Positions 8,889 to 17,970 of a stretch of 64,000 nucleotides of DNA are shown piece by piece. The position numbers and the translations under genes are program-made. The stretch is from NCBI RefSeq assembly GCF_014641855.1, contig NZ_BMII01000024.1:17265-81264 (forward strand), written 5' to 3'. This stretch comes from Shewanella inventionis (GTDB taxonomy: Bacteria; Pseudomonadota; Gammaproteobacteria; Enterobacterales; Shewanellaceae). Each line of letters begins with the position of its first letter. The first letter of the stretch is position 1. Under the pieces are notes generated by a model. It ran no database searches and was not told where the DNA came from. It saw nothing but the letters and a program-made list of their open reading frames with translations.

Positions 8889-9788
8889 TTAATCTGCGAA
8901 TAACTCTTGGAACAAATGAATTGTCTCTTCGGTGCTTTCTATATCAATCACATCCATTTCACCATGACGCTTGGCGCCATATGAGTGCCTAGATGTCGTT
9001 AAATCATTATGCCCCATAAGAAATGCAGCAGATTCCATAGATACGCCGGATTTTTTTAGGTTTGCAGAAAACTGATGGCGCCCCGTGTAAAGGTTTATTG
9101 TAGGTTGGCCAGGGAAGAGCTTTTTGCTTACATGATATATTTTCTTTCTAGCAGATTCATAGCAATCTTCGTATAAGCCTTCTATTACTGCAATTCTAAT
9201 ATATGCCAAATGCCGCTTAATGCAGTCGATGTCTGCTTCATCATAGTTCATAAGTGGAATTATTCGATGTTCAGGTAGATTGTAATGCTCACCATTCTGT
9301 GTAAGGGTCGCTTTGACAGTGTTTTTAACCTTCAGAATCAACCTACCTTTAAGATCATAAAATATGCTCGCATTACACCACTCTTTAGGTCTTAACCCAG
9401 TTAAAATAGAACAGCGTAACCAATCGCTTATATATAAATGCTGCTCAAGTTGAGAAAGCTCCTCATCGATCGCTAAAAATTGCTCCCAGCTTATTTTTTT
9501 ACACTTCTTTTTTGTCTTGTCTTTCGGCTTGTATGCGACTTCAGATGAGTTAACGTGTACGTAATTAATCAGGTTTTGGTCCACCATCCCAGCTAGTAGG
9601 CTTCGCAAGTAATTTTTGCCAGAGTTTAAAGTAACTTTAGATAGCACATTCGATATAAACCAATCGATAAAAGCATACACCGATCTGTCGTTGTTCATAG
9701 TTAAGTAACTGTTAACCCAGCGGTTTACTCTGTCTCGATGGATTTTTTTATTCGAACTGTTAGCTATCAAATCATCTATAGTTTTCAT
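8889..9788 (-). CDS. Tyrosine recombinase (phage-integrase family)
   Basis: 299 residues from the ATG at 9788 (a GTG two codons earlier is possible). The N-terminal core-binding region (about 1-95) is followed by the catalytic domain with box I Arg in ILTGLRPKEW (about 133-142), box II LYTGRHQFSANLKK (about 236), LMGHNDL and the nucleophile in RHSYG (about 270). The usual box II His three residues before Arg is Tyr here; the His after Arg is kept. Such enzymes resolve dimers, integrate elements or, as Rci in R64, invert shufflon segments. No sfx-like repeats were seen around the pilV genes, so a resolution or integration role is at least as likely. Divergent from the dotD operon. Confidence 0.8.
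   Translation of the reverse strand: MKTIDDLIANSSNKKIHRDRVNRWVNSYLTMNNDRSVYAFIDWFISNVLSKVTLNSGKNYLRSLLAGMVDQNLINYVHVNSSEVAYKPKDKTKKKCKKISWEQFLAIDEELSQLEQHLYISDWLRCSILTGLRPKEWCNASIFYDLKGRLILKVKNTVKATLTQNGEHYNLPEHRIIPLMNYDEADIDCIKRHLAYIRIAVIEGLYEDCYESARKKIYHVSKKLFPGQPTINLYTGRHQFSANLKKSGVSMESAAFLMGHNDLTTSRHSYGAKRHGEMDVIDIESTEETIHLFQELFAD
9627..9639. repeat. 13-bp palindrome TAAAGTAACTTTA (copy 2)
   Basis: Second copy of the repeated palindrome, inside the recombinase coding sequence (codes for KVTL on the minus strand). It shares the longer context TTAAAGTAACTTTAGAT with the copy at 61479. Confidence 0.5.
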
Positions 9789-9827
9789 GTTCACTTCATC
9801 ATTGCAACAAGGATTGAATTATATTAA

Positions 9828-9857
9828 AGTATACGTAATTTATACATGATAAGTAGG
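9828..9857 (+). promoter_or_regulatory. Two-half-site element B, upstream of DotD-like gene
   Basis: Half-sites AGTATAC (9828-9834) and TATAC (ending 9845), 11 bp apart, followed by ATGATAAGTAGG. It lies 9 bp before the ATG at 9867, so AGTAGG probably serves as the ribosome site too. It heads the dotDCB-pil operon and sits between divergent genes. Confidence 0.55.
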
Positions 9858-9866
9858 TTTTGATCA

Positions 9867-10412
9867 ATGAGACGGATAAAATCAACAATGATGGCATTAG
9901 TGATTTCACTTGCAGGATTCGGCTGTGCTTCTACTGATAAAGAGGCGTCGGCATATAATGTTGTTGATATGTCTGAAATAGACCTAGCATTGCTACAAAG
10001 CGGCAAGGCGATTCAAGCTTCAATCAAAATCATGGAAGAAAATAAAAACTTTATTGCCTCAAAAAGTAAATCCGATGAAGAGCAGCAGGAATATTCTGAA
10101 CAAATGACGTATGTTCCAAATGGACTTGATGTGCCCATTACGCTCAATGACAGGCTACCGCTCCAAAAAACACTCAAAATTATTGGTTACCTAACAGGTT
10201 ACCAAGTTATGACTGTTAACCCCCCTCAGAATGATATTTCTAAATCAGTTCGTGTTTATGCTCGGCCTGCAATTTATGTCTTGCGTGATTTAGGCGTTTC
10301 TCTGGGTGATGAAGCACATATATCAATATTGCCATTCAAGGAGCCAAAACCTGACGGGATGCTTGGCTTGATAACAGTTACTTATGCTGAAAAGTTGGGG
10401 GCAGGCAGATGA
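9867..10412 (+). CDS. DotD (TraH)-like outer-membrane lipoprotein
   Basis: 181 residues with a lipoprotein signal (lipobox AGFGC, Cys20). The C-terminal half (about 85-175: DVPITLNDRLPLQKTLKIIGYLTGYQV, ending in DEAHISILPF) matches the DotD fold, which resembles the N-terminal domains of secretins. In Legionella DotD and DotC are lipoproteins that bring DotH to the outer membrane. It opens an operon with DotC and DotB, the same dotD-dotC-dotB order as in Legionella and traH-traI-traJ in R64, and its stop overlaps the DotC start. Confidence 0.85.
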   Translation: MRRIKSTMMALVISLAGFGCASTDKEASAYNVVDMSEIDLALLQSGKAIQASIKIMEENKNFIASKSKSDEEQQEYSEQMTYVPNGLDVPITLNDRLPLQKTLKIIGYLTGYQVMTVNPPQNDISKSVRVYARPAIYVLRDLGVSLGDEAHISILPFKEPKPDGMLGLITVTYAEKLGAGR

Positions 10413-11299
10413 AAAACCTTATTGTGCTTGTTATTTTGTTATTTTCAGCAAATTTCTCAGCGTTCGTAACGGCAAAGCCTGCAGATAGTAAGTATCCAGA
10501 ATTTTTGCAATATCTTTTGTCATTAGATTCTGACATGAGTATAGGCGAACAAGAGCGTTCAGCAGAGTCTCTTCGGATTAGATTGATTAAGAGTAAGGGA
10601 CTTAGCTTTGGTCTACAAGGAGGTAAATTCTGGGCGTCTCAAGAGATTATGAAACACTTAAAATCAAAGGATACCATTTTAAGTAAAAACTATGATGCTC
10701 GCTCATTGGTTGTGCCATATAAAGGGTTCCTTATATTACCGCCGGTTATTGACGAGCTCGATGGTAAAACCGTTTACAAAGCAAATGGCTCTCAGATTAG
10801 AACAGCCGAACAATTGTACCAGATTAGAACAAATCCCCGCTTTATAACAAAAATTCCAACCTGGGAAGATTACATTAAATTTGTGGTTAAAAACCCAACT
10901 ATCAAATATGTCAATGTACTCCCAAGCTCAGATAATAAAGAAGAGCTAGCTGTTTGGCGGCAAGCAGTTTTAGATGGGTGGTTACAGGGTGTTGAGCAAG
11001 CAAAGCGAATGGCTACATCACAAATTGCAATGTTAACGGCCGATATGCAAGGGCTAATCAGGTATCACTTACTTAGCGACAGGAACATGATTGAGCAGTT
11101 AGATGTCAGCGAGCAATTCAACGAAGTTGTTGGTGGTGGTACCACTATGTCTATTAATGATGTGATTATTAATATTAAGACTAATCCTACTCTGTTAACC
11201 AATAGATTCGAATGGAAAGCAATTCCGCAACTACCGCCCATAGAGAGTATTTTTCCTGACGGTGTTGTTATGAATACAGTTGAAATGGAGATGAAATAG
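10409..11299 (+). CDS. DotC (TraI)-like type IVB outer-membrane protein
   Basis: 296 residues. Family hallmarks are visible in order: GLSFGLQGGKFWASQEI, then LVVPYKGFLILPPVID, then AVWRQAVLDGWLQGVEQA and LTADMQGLIRYHLL, which match DotC. A Sec signal peptide is present (cleavage near VTA-K), but no lipobox Cys follows it. Legionella DotC is a lipoprotein, so this copy seems to have lost lipidation. ATGA overlap with DotD and TAGTGG overlap with DotB show translational coupling. Confidence 0.85.
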   Translation: MKNLIVLVILLFSANFSAFVTAKPADSKYPEFLQYLLSLDSDMSIGEQERSAESLRIRLIKSKGLSFGLQGGKFWASQEIMKHLKSKDTILSKNYDARSLVVPYKGFLILPPVIDELDGKTVYKANGSQIRTAEQLYQIRTNPRFITKIPTWEDYIKFVVKNPTIKYVNVLPSSDNKEELAVWRQAVLDGWLQGVEQAKRMATSQIAMLTADMQGLIRYHLLSDRNMIEQLDVSEQFNEVVGGGTTMSINDVIINIKTNPTLLTNRFEWKAIPQLPPIESIFPDGVVMNTVEMEMK

Positions 11300-12462
11300 T
11301 GGCTAAGAAACTCGACAAAGCTCTTTATATGCTCCCAGTTGTGACCACCTATCAACCTGAAGATATTATTAAGATTTTGATTCATGTTGAAAATGCTGGT
11401 GGGTTCTCAGACATTGTATTTCTAACAGATCGCGAGATAACAATTAAGGTTGATGGTATACCTTTCCAAATTACAACCAAAAAACTAACAGCTACTGAAG
11501 TTGACGGGTTCCTTGCTTTTATAACGCGAGATAAATCAGCGCCAATGTCTGTCAACTCTGGTGTCGAAGTGGATGAGGCTGTATCTATCCCAGGAGTCGA
11601 GCGTGGCCAATATTATCGCTATCGTATTAATGCTAGTGCGTTTAGTGTCCCGTACAGAGGTAGAGGGATAGCAATAACTCTTCGTTCTATCAGTAGCGAG
11701 ACACCGTTGCCTGCAGACATTAATTTAAGGATCGATATTGCAGAAGCCCTAATGCCACGCCAAGGTCTTGTGCTTGTTGCTGGTGAAACCGGTAGTGGTA
11801 AAAGCACCACGTTGGCAGCATCGATTAGACACCGGGCGCAAAATCCAGATCCAGACAGTGGTTTGTTTATTTTGACTTATGAAGCTCCGGTAGAGTATGT
11901 GCATGATTACAAGTGTGTTAATGGCAGTCTTATCGTACAAGCTTCAGTAGATGAAATTCGTGGTGACACAAAGTCATTCGAGTCAGGTCTGCGTAACGCG
12001 CTTAGGCGTTCACCTGAAGTTATTCTTGTTGGTGAAATACGAGACTTAGTGACAGTTGATATCGCAATTAAAGCAGCAGAATCTGGCCATTTATGTCTTG
12101 GGACAATTCATGCTAACTCTGCAAGTAGTGTTTTCACACGTATAGCCAATTATTACCCAAGCGAAGTTCAAGAATCCAAAGTGCTTCAGCTTATATCTGG
12201 AGTAAAGGCGATTCTAGTCCAGTATTTAGCCCAGCGCGAGGGTGGTGGACGTATAGCATTGCAAGAGTTTTTGCCACTCAATAGTGATGTACGACTTGAA
12301 ATTATGACTCGCTTGAAAGACGAGGGGATGCAGAATATGTCAGTGATAATTAATGAGATGGTGGACAAACATGGTTTCTCTATGATGACGTCTGCAATAA
12401 AGGCTAGAGATAATAAACAAATAAGCGAATTCGAATTTATGAAGATTTCATCGGGAGTGTAA
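11299..12462 (+). CDS. DotB (TraJ)-like secretion ATPase
   Basis: 387 residues, GTG start overlapping the DotC stop. PilT/VirB11-type ATPase: Walker A GETGSGKSTT (162-171), Asp box region LFILTYEAPVEYV, Walker B ILVGEIRDLVTVDIAIKAAESGHLCLGTIHANS (the His box at its end). DotB is the hexameric ATPase recruited to the cytoplasmic side of DotO in type IVB systems. It is distinct from the PilQ pilus ATPase encoded further on; the two share fold but not N-terminal domain or zinc site. Confidence 0.9.
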   Translation: MAKKLDKALYMLPVVTTYQPEDIIKILIHVENAGGFSDIVFLTDREITIKVDGIPFQITTKKLTATEVDGFLAFITRDKSAPMSVNSGVEVDEAVSIPGVERGQYYRYRINASAFSVPYRGRGIAITLRSISSETPLPADINLRIDIAEALMPRQGLVLVAGETGSGKSTTLAASIRHRAQNPDPDSGLFILTYEAPVEYVHDYKCVNGSLIVQASVDEIRGDTKSFESGLRNALRRSPEVILVGEIRDLVTVDIAIKAAESGHLCLGTIHANSASSVFTRIANYYPSEVQESKVLQLISGVKAILVQYLAQREGGGRIALQEFLPLNSDVRLEIMTRLKDEGMQNMSVIINEMVDKHGFSMMTSAIKARDNKQISEFEFMKISSGV

Positions 12463-12464
12463 TC

Positions 12465-13280
12465 ATGAGCGGCAATAAATACGATGACTATGATTTAACA
12501 TCTGGAAGCTTAAATTATTGGCGTATGAGCTCGAAGTGGCCCATAGCAGGTAAAGGTGACGCCTCAATATGGGCTTCACACGTAATATTATTATTGCTCT
12601 GTATATTTTTCGGGGGGATTATCCCGTTTGTATGGGACCTTCTTTACATAATGATTGCTTTAAATGTGATCTGTAAAATGAAGAAAATGAATATAAATCA
12701 GATTTTCAGACACTTGTTACAGAGAGTTGGATTAAAAGGGAAAAAAGCAACCCCGTTTTGGAGGCATACAAGTAATTTTTGCTTAGCCATAGTTGTGATG
12801 TCTACCGTCTCTACTGCCGTTGTACCCGAAGTGCAGGCTTCATTTGAAATAATTATACCTAAAGCTACTCCAGCAGTTGATCCAATGGTGGCAAGCGGCG
12901 AGCAACTTATAGAGGGTGGGTTTGGGCGAGACGTCAAGCTTATTGATTTGATGTTTCAGATATTACCGAAGCCATTCGAAGCTGAATTTCAAAACTCAGA
13001 AATACAAGATATGAAAGTGAGCTGGTACGCAGATCAGAGGGTTTATTTAAATGCAGTTTTTGCAGATATAAGCAGACGCTATGGTCTTTTATTTACTTGG
13101 AAGCCTACTGGCGGTTTGATAAATGTGTCATGGGATACCGGTATATGCAGAAAAGTGATTGCCGAACATGACGAAGACCGAGCCGCTGATGCTGAAAAAT
13201 TCAAAACGACTGAACAAGCCAGGCCTGCTTTTATTAGAAAAAAAATAAACGATGTTACGGGGGAGGTAATCATATGCTAA
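12465..13280 (+). CDS. IcmT (TraK)-like protein fused to a TcpQ-like periplasmic domain
   Basis: 271 residues. The N-terminal 95 residues fit IcmT/TraK, which is normally a free protein of about 85-95 residues: YWRMSSKWPI, two membrane helices around residues 38-70, then the basic FRHLLQRVGLKGKKATPFWR. After it comes a third hydrophobic segment (about 103-125) ending in a signal-peptide-like VQA-S, then about 140 extracytoplasmic residues with VSWYADQRVYLNAVFADISRRYGLLFTWK, which resembles the TcpQ/secretin-N type domain seen in the next genes. So it looks like a fusion that links the secretion channel and the pilus apparatus. Domain naming of the second half is inferred. Confidence 0.65.
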   Translation: MSGNKYDDYDLTSGSLNYWRMSSKWPIAGKGDASIWASHVILLLLCIFFGGIIPFVWDLLYIMIALNVICKMKKMNINQIFRHLLQRVGLKGKKATPFWRHTSNFCLAIVVMSTVSTAVVPEVQASFEIIIPKATPAVDPMVASGEQLIEGGFGRDVKLIDLMFQILPKPFEAEFQNSEIQDMKVSWYADQRVYLNAVFADISRRYGLLFTWKPTGGLINVSWDTGICRKVIAEHDEDRAADAEKFKTTEQARPAFIRKKINDVTGEVIIC

Positions 13281-13846
13281 GAAATAGAAAAATTCTTACG
13301 CCTTTACTTTTCGTCTCGCTTTACTTTGGGTTCTCACACATAAGCAATGCTAGCTCAAGCTCTACTTATCCAGTACGTGATATGCTTTATGAGCAAACTC
13401 AATTAAAAAAGTATTCACGATTTAAGAACTGTATTTTTTGGCAGGCGAAAGCTTTTAACGTAAATGAGTTAGTCCTAATGTCAGTGCTGTTGGCTGAATA
13501 TGGTGATGAAAACTCAAAGAATAGGAATAATGATAAAACGTATGATTATGGATTAATGCAAATAAATGATGCCCGAACTGAAGAGTTGTTAGAGTTGGGC
13601 TACAAGTTGGATGAAGTACGGACAAATGGGTGTAAAAACATAGAAGCTGCAACTCACATATTATCTAGAGAGATAGAGCGAGCCGGAGATGTCTGGCTTG
13701 GTGTTGGCAGATATCATTACAATGAAAACGGGAAAAATCCCAAGCACCACTACAAATATCGTGCAAGAGTAAATAGTAAGCTTCAAACACTATTAAAAGT
13801 GGCAAAAAAGTCGCTAAACACAATGCACTTATCAGGTGGACAATAA
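13274..13846 (+). CDS. PilT-type lytic transglycosylase of the thin-pilus system
   Basis: 190 residues with a signal peptide (about 1-26). SLT fold: catalytic Glu in VLLAEYGDENSKN (about residue 73), followed by YDYGLMQIND (about 92-101) and a C-terminal WLGVGRYHYN motif. Such enzymes open peptidoglycan so that conjugation or pilus machines can cross it; in R64 the pil operon includes one named PilT (not the retraction ATPase). The start overlaps the stop of the IcmT-like gene by 7 bp. Confidence 0.8.
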   Translation: MLRNRKILTPLLFVSLYFGFSHISNASSSSTYPVRDMLYEQTQLKKYSRFKNCIFWQAKAFNVNELVLMSVLLAEYGDENSKNRNNDKTYDYGLMQINDARTEELLELGYKLDEVRTNGCKNIEAATHILSREIERAGDVWLGVGRYHYNENGKNPKHHYKYRARVNSKLQTLLKVAKKSLNTMHLSGGQ

Positions 13847-13895
13847 GTTAATTATATTGTAATGTTGCTGATAAGTTATGTCAGAAGGGTTGTTT

Positions 13896-14819
13896 ATGAA
13901 AATCTTGAGTTTGGTGATTGTATTAGTCGCAATGATGATGCCAGCGACAAATGCTTTAGCGCAGCAAGGGGAGGTAAAAGAATCCGGGTACAAAATTCCA
14001 GTAGGAATGGCAGTGTCAAAGATCGTACCTCACAGCTGGAAAGTAATGTTCACTGATAATACGATGCGTAATTATCAAATTACATGGTCAAAGGGTGACC
14101 GCTGGACAAACGTTTTAGATCAAGTTGGGATGCAATATGATCTCGCTTTTGTGGCAGATGCAAGAAGTAAAGTTCTGTACGTATCAGAAACAAAGGACTT
14201 GCTCTTGCGAGGGATTACGTTAGTAGCATCATCCGGTGAGGCAAAAAAAATCAACTTAAGCGATGTTGAATTTGCTGCATTAGATGCCGAAGCAGAATTA
14301 AATTCAATTAATTCAGCATTGGATGATGCAACCAAGAATGTAGTTAAGATTGAAAATGAAATATATCAATCAGTTGCAGCGTTAGAGCGGGAATCGGATA
14401 GATTGGCTAGCACTCAATCAAAAAGCGTAGCCTATGGCAATCCGGCTAACAAATCTATCACCATGGACTTGATGAAAACAAGTACAGCTAACGAAATCGA
14501 ATTGTACGTAGCAAGTAACGACGATGAAGACGCTTTAATTGAAGCTGGTGAACTGTTGGCCTCAGTAGATAAATATTTTACCGAGCGTTGGAACTACGAA
14601 GCAGTATACACAAAGAAATCACTTCCTTTAATAGTCACACTCCCACATTCATTAAGGATGCCATCTACAAGCATGGCAGATGATGTTCGCTCTTTCTCTG
14701 ATGCGATAAACAACAAGAAAAACTCAGTAAATGTGTTCTTCAAGGTTGTTAAAGGGCGTTCTCTTGATGGGACAAAGGAAGGTCAAATTCAGATAACAAT
14801 TGCAAATAAGCAGAACTAA
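13896..14819 (+). CDS. TcpQ/PilL-like pilus assembly protein 1
   Basis: 307 residues from the ATG at 13896, which has AGAAGGG 6 bp upstream; an ATG at 13878 is less good. Signal peptide with ALA-Q cleavage near residue 23. A domain at about 45-115 (ITWSKGDRWTNVLDQVGMQYDLAFVADARSKVLYV) is typical of TcpQ/PilL proteins that associate with type IVb pilus secretins. A helical stretch (about 130-175) and a C-terminal domain of about 120 residues follow, without a family I can name. First clear pilus gene of the operon. Confidence 0.65.
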   Translation: MKILSLVIVLVAMMMPATNALAQQGEVKESGYKIPVGMAVSKIVPHSWKVMFTDNTMRNYQITWSKGDRWTNVLDQVGMQYDLAFVADARSKVLYVSETKDLLLRGITLVASSGEAKKINLSDVEFAALDAEAELNSINSALDDATKNVVKIENEIYQSVAALERESDRLASTQSKSVAYGNPANKSITMDLMKTSTANEIELYVASNDDEDALIEAGELLASVDKYFTERWNYEAVYTKKSLPLIVTLPHSLRMPSTSMADDVRSFSDAINNKKNSVNVFFKVVKGRSLDGTKEGQIQITIANKQN

Positions 14820-14830
14820 GAGGATACAAC

Positions 14831-15232
14831 ATGAAATATGTATTAGCAGCAACAATGTGGCTTATTTGCTCAGTTGCAACGGCCAATTCTTTTGTAGAGA
14901 TAATCGGTGAGAGTGACGATTCATACCTCCAAATTGAACCTGCACCTATTCAGGAGCAAGTTTCTGAAACAATGCCGCAATTCCAACTTAGTCAGGGATT
15001 GCTGAAAACGAATGTTGTTCGATTAACTAATGAATTTCTGCCAGGTCATGAAGTCGTGTGGACCCTAGATGACCGCCTTGAGCAATACAGTGATGTGCTT
15101 ATCGTTGGTGACTCATATGAAGATATTTTAGAGCAAATAGCTCGCCAGTATGTGATTGGCGCATGCATCAGACCTAATAATGTTGTTGAAATGTACGACA
15201 TAAAAGCCAACCGTTTTTACTGCGAGGATTAA
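14831..15232 (+). CDS. TcpQ-like pilus assembly protein 2
   Basis: 133 residues, signal peptide (ATA-N cleavage near residue 19). The C-terminal 80 residues (HEVVWTLDDRLEQYSDVLIVGDSYEDILEQIARQYVIGACIRPNNVVEMY) form one TcpQ-like domain, matching the C-terminal domain of PilL-type proteins. Two Cys could pair. Placed 11 bp after the preceding gene and 2 bp before the secretin, in line with a secretin partner. Confidence 0.7.
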   Translation: MKYVLAATMWLICSVATANSFVEIIGESDDSYLQIEPAPIQEQVSETMPQFQLSQGLLKTNVVRLTNEFLPGHEVVWTLDDRLEQYSDVLIVGDSYEDILEQIARQYVIGACIRPNNVVEMYDIKANRFYCED

Positions 15233-15234
15233 TA

Positions 15235-16782
15235 ATGAGTATGTTAAATAAAGTAGCGATGGCTTTGGCTGTATCCATAATCGTAGCGCTTTCTGGCTGT
15301 CATTCGAGAGGGTATCAGGAGTCAACCAAAGAAACTGAGGCCCTTGAAATCAAATTGCGTGAACATGACAAAGCAAATGAATATCAATTTGTTAAACATT
15401 CAGGAAAGTGGTTTGTCCCACAAATAAGGCAATCACGAAAAAATATGCCAGATTGGTGCTATAGCCCACAACAGATGGGAGTGTTTAAAGATGCACCGAT
15501 AAAGCTAATTCTTCAAGAGTTAACGAAGAGTATTCCTGTTAACGTTGTCTATGGGAATGATGTTGACTCATCGAAGCGGATCACAGTAGAGCTCAATCGT
15601 GATGTGTGTGATGGGTTGGAAAAAGTGAGCTTGGCTTCAGGTTACTCCTATTCTATCAATGATTCAAAAATCACACTAAAAGCATTTGAAGATAAAACGG
15701 TTGCTGTTGCATTTGCTCCTGGTGTGAATAAATACTTTTTAGGTAAAGAAAAATCTAATGGTTCTGGCTCTAGTGATCAGAGCTCAAACGCAACAAATAC
15801 AGTATCAGTAGTTAGTGACACTCTTAACAATGCATCTGGCTTCAAAGGGGTTGAAGCCGAGTTGGACCCATGGACAAATTTGGTATCCGTCCTTGCCCAA
15901 ATGAAATCGGATAAGGGTTTTATTGGGCCTAACCCTGTTGCTTCAAATATATTGTTGCGCGACACCCCTGAGCATGTAAGTGCTATGGAAAAGTATATTC
16001 AAGGCCTAAACCGTGCAGTTAACCGCGTGCTATCAATCGAATTTCAAGTCATTGAAGTCACAACTACGGATGGCGAAGAAAACGGCTTGAACGTACAAAA
16101 TATTATCAAACAGTTTGATAGTGGTTCAAAGACAGTAACCTTTGGGACAGAACTTGCCAATACCATTTTGACAGAAACGACTTCGCCACTACTTGATATT
16201 GCCTTCACGCAACCGGTTGATGGTGATTCGGAGTCGTTGCTAATAAAAGCATTGGCTCAGCATGGGCGTGTCTCAGTATCAAGAAGTCAACGTGTTATTA
16301 CATTAAACAATCAAGTTGTAAGACTTAAAGAGGTTGTTAATGACACATACCTAGCTCAATCTAAGAAAGATTCGACTGCTAACGTTGGAGCCACCGATGA
16401 ACTCATTCCTGGCCAAGTTCAAAGTGGTTTAGATATGTATGCATTAGCAAGGGAATATGATGGCTTTATTCAATTGCATCTGTCGGCAAACATTTCGAAT
16501 TTATTGAGCATCGGTGAAGTAACCTCTGGTGAGAGTAAGATTCAAACACCATCAATAAATGAACGTGAATTTGACACAATGGCATTTATTCCTCCAAATA
16601 AATCATTGCTACTAACCGGTCTGACAACATCAAGAAATGAAACTTCATATCAAGGTACTCTTGATGACAAGAGCGGCTTCTGGCCATTAACAGATCTATT
16701 TGGCTATACACGCGGTGGCAAAAAAACAAGAACAGAAACCATTATTCTTGTAAACGCTAGCGTTGTGTATAAGGAGTCATAA
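15235..16782 (+). CDS. PilN-type outer-membrane secretin lipoprotein
   Basis: 515 residues with a lipobox LSGC (Cys22). A secretin N-domain follows (about 85-140: MGVFKDAPIKLILQELTKSI), then a linker rich in Ser, Asn and Gly (about 178-200), a second N-domain, and the C-terminal secretin beta-barrel (about 290-510) with IQTPSINEREFDTMAFI and the terminal TETIILVNASVVYKES. This is the PilN type of secretin from R64-like thin pili, which forms the outer-membrane gate for the pilus. Confidence 0.9.
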   Translation: MSMLNKVAMALAVSIIVALSGCHSRGYQESTKETEALEIKLREHDKANEYQFVKHSGKWFVPQIRQSRKNMPDWCYSPQQMGVFKDAPIKLILQELTKSIPVNVVYGNDVDSSKRITVELNRDVCDGLEKVSLASGYSYSINDSKITLKAFEDKTVAVAFAPGVNKYFLGKEKSNGSGSSDQSSNATNTVSVVSDTLNNASGFKGVEAELDPWTNLVSVLAQMKSDKGFIGPNPVASNILLRDTPEHVSAMEKYIQGLNRAVNRVLSIEFQVIEVTTTDGEENGLNVQNIIKQFDSGSKTVTFGTELANTILTETTSPLLDIAFTQPVDGDSESLLIKALAQHGRVSVSRSQRVITLNNQVVRLKEVVNDTYLAQSKKDSTANVGATDELIPGQVQSGLDMYALAREYDGFIQLHLSANISNLLSIGEVTSGESKIQTPSINEREFDTMAFIPPNKSLLLTGLTTSRNETSYQGTLDDKSGFWPLTDLFGYTRGGKKTRTETIILVNASVVYKES

Positions 16783-16783
16783 T

Positions 16784-17968
16784 ATGGCCATAGCGAAGCA
16801 TGTTGTTCGCTATCGTACAAGCGATTACAACGTTAAAGATATTGTCAAATTAAGCGAGCAATGGGGTGAGTTCGTATTCAGAACTCCTCATGGAATTTGC
16901 TTCGCTGGTGAACGATATGAAGCTACTCAAGAATATTTGATCAAAAAACACAAAATTAAAAATGGCTATCTGATTATTCAACTCGGTGATCATACGTTTG
17001 AAGTAAATAAAGTTGTGGAACATTTCATTGAAGAAACAACGACCATTTCAACTTTGGCTGTTCCATTTGCTATTGCGCTAAATCAAGCTGTTGGCGACAT
17101 TTCAGGTAACAGCATCGTATTGAGGGTTGATGCTAACACAGAAATCAATCCATCTAACGAGCACTTCATAATAGATAGTGATGGTGATGAAGTACCTGCT
17201 AAATACGAATACAGCTTGGCAGTAATTGCTGCCAAACAATCTTTTGGTAACACGAAAGCAATTTTGATTGCCGGTGTTGTAATTGCTGGATTGACCTATG
17301 GGTATGCTTACGATTTCTTTTTCGAAAAAGAAGTTGCCCAAGTGAGCGAGCAAAAAATTGACCCATTTGAAGGTTTTTTTGCTGCGATTAACGGTGGCGA
17401 GCCGGATGTTCGCCAAACGATGTTAGCAACATACAGAATGATGGAGGTTATAGATACTATCCCGCAGTGGCGAGGAATGAATATTTCTATCAATAAATCT
17501 GGTGGGGGAGTTGTCATCGCTGCGGAGTTAACGCCAAGGATTGATGGTGATAACCCACAACGGACAATCCTTGTTAATACAGCTGCAAAATACGGTTACT
17601 TAACCGATTTACAGCAACAAAACCCAGTAATATTCCTTTCGCTAAGGAACACTCCAATTTATGACCTTGAAAATGAAACCGCACCTTTTGTTAACATTGA
17701 CCAGTCATTAGCTTATCTGTCGGACTCAGTTAATTCACTGGTCGAAAATGGAAGCATAACCATACCTGTCGAACAACTAGCCCCGACAGGAGGCGATTAC
17801 AAACAAAAAAATTTGCAAATCACAATGACCGAAAATTACGCGCAACACCTTGATTATTTGTCAGTGATATTCAGCGGGTGGCCTGTTTATTTACAATCTG
17901 GGCGTATTGAAATGATGGATAGAAACAAATATAGAGCCCAATTTAATCTGACAATTTTAGGAGAGTGA
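16784..17968 (+). CDS. PilO-type pilus accessory protein
   Basis: 394 residues from the ATG at 16784, which has AAGGAG 8 bp upstream (a GTG-type start inside the secretin gene is less likely). A cytoplasmic N-terminal half, one membrane segment (about 159-176, ILIAGVVIAGLTYGYAY) and a periplasmic C-terminal half. This is the layout of R64 PilO, an inner-membrane platform protein; position between the secretin and a PilP-like gene supports it. No catalytic motif. Confidence 0.75.
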   Translation: MAIAKHVVRYRTSDYNVKDIVKLSEQWGEFVFRTPHGICFAGERYEATQEYLIKKHKIKNGYLIIQLGDHTFEVNKVVEHFIEETTTISTLAVPFAIALNQAVGDISGNSIVLRVDANTEINPSNEHFIIDSDGDEVPAKYEYSLAVIAAKQSFGNTKAILIAGVVIAGLTYGYAYDFFFEKEVAQVSEQKIDPFEGFFAAINGGEPDVRQTMLATYRMMEVIDTIPQWRGMNISINKSGGGVVIAAELTPRIDGDNPQRTILVNTAAKYGYLTDLQQQNPVIFLSLRNTPIYDLENETAPFVNIDQSLAYLSDSVNSLVENGSITIPVEQLAPTGGDYKQKNLQITMTENYAQHLDYLSVIFSGWPVYLQSGRIEMMDRNKYRAQFNLTILGE

Positions 17969-17970
17969 AA

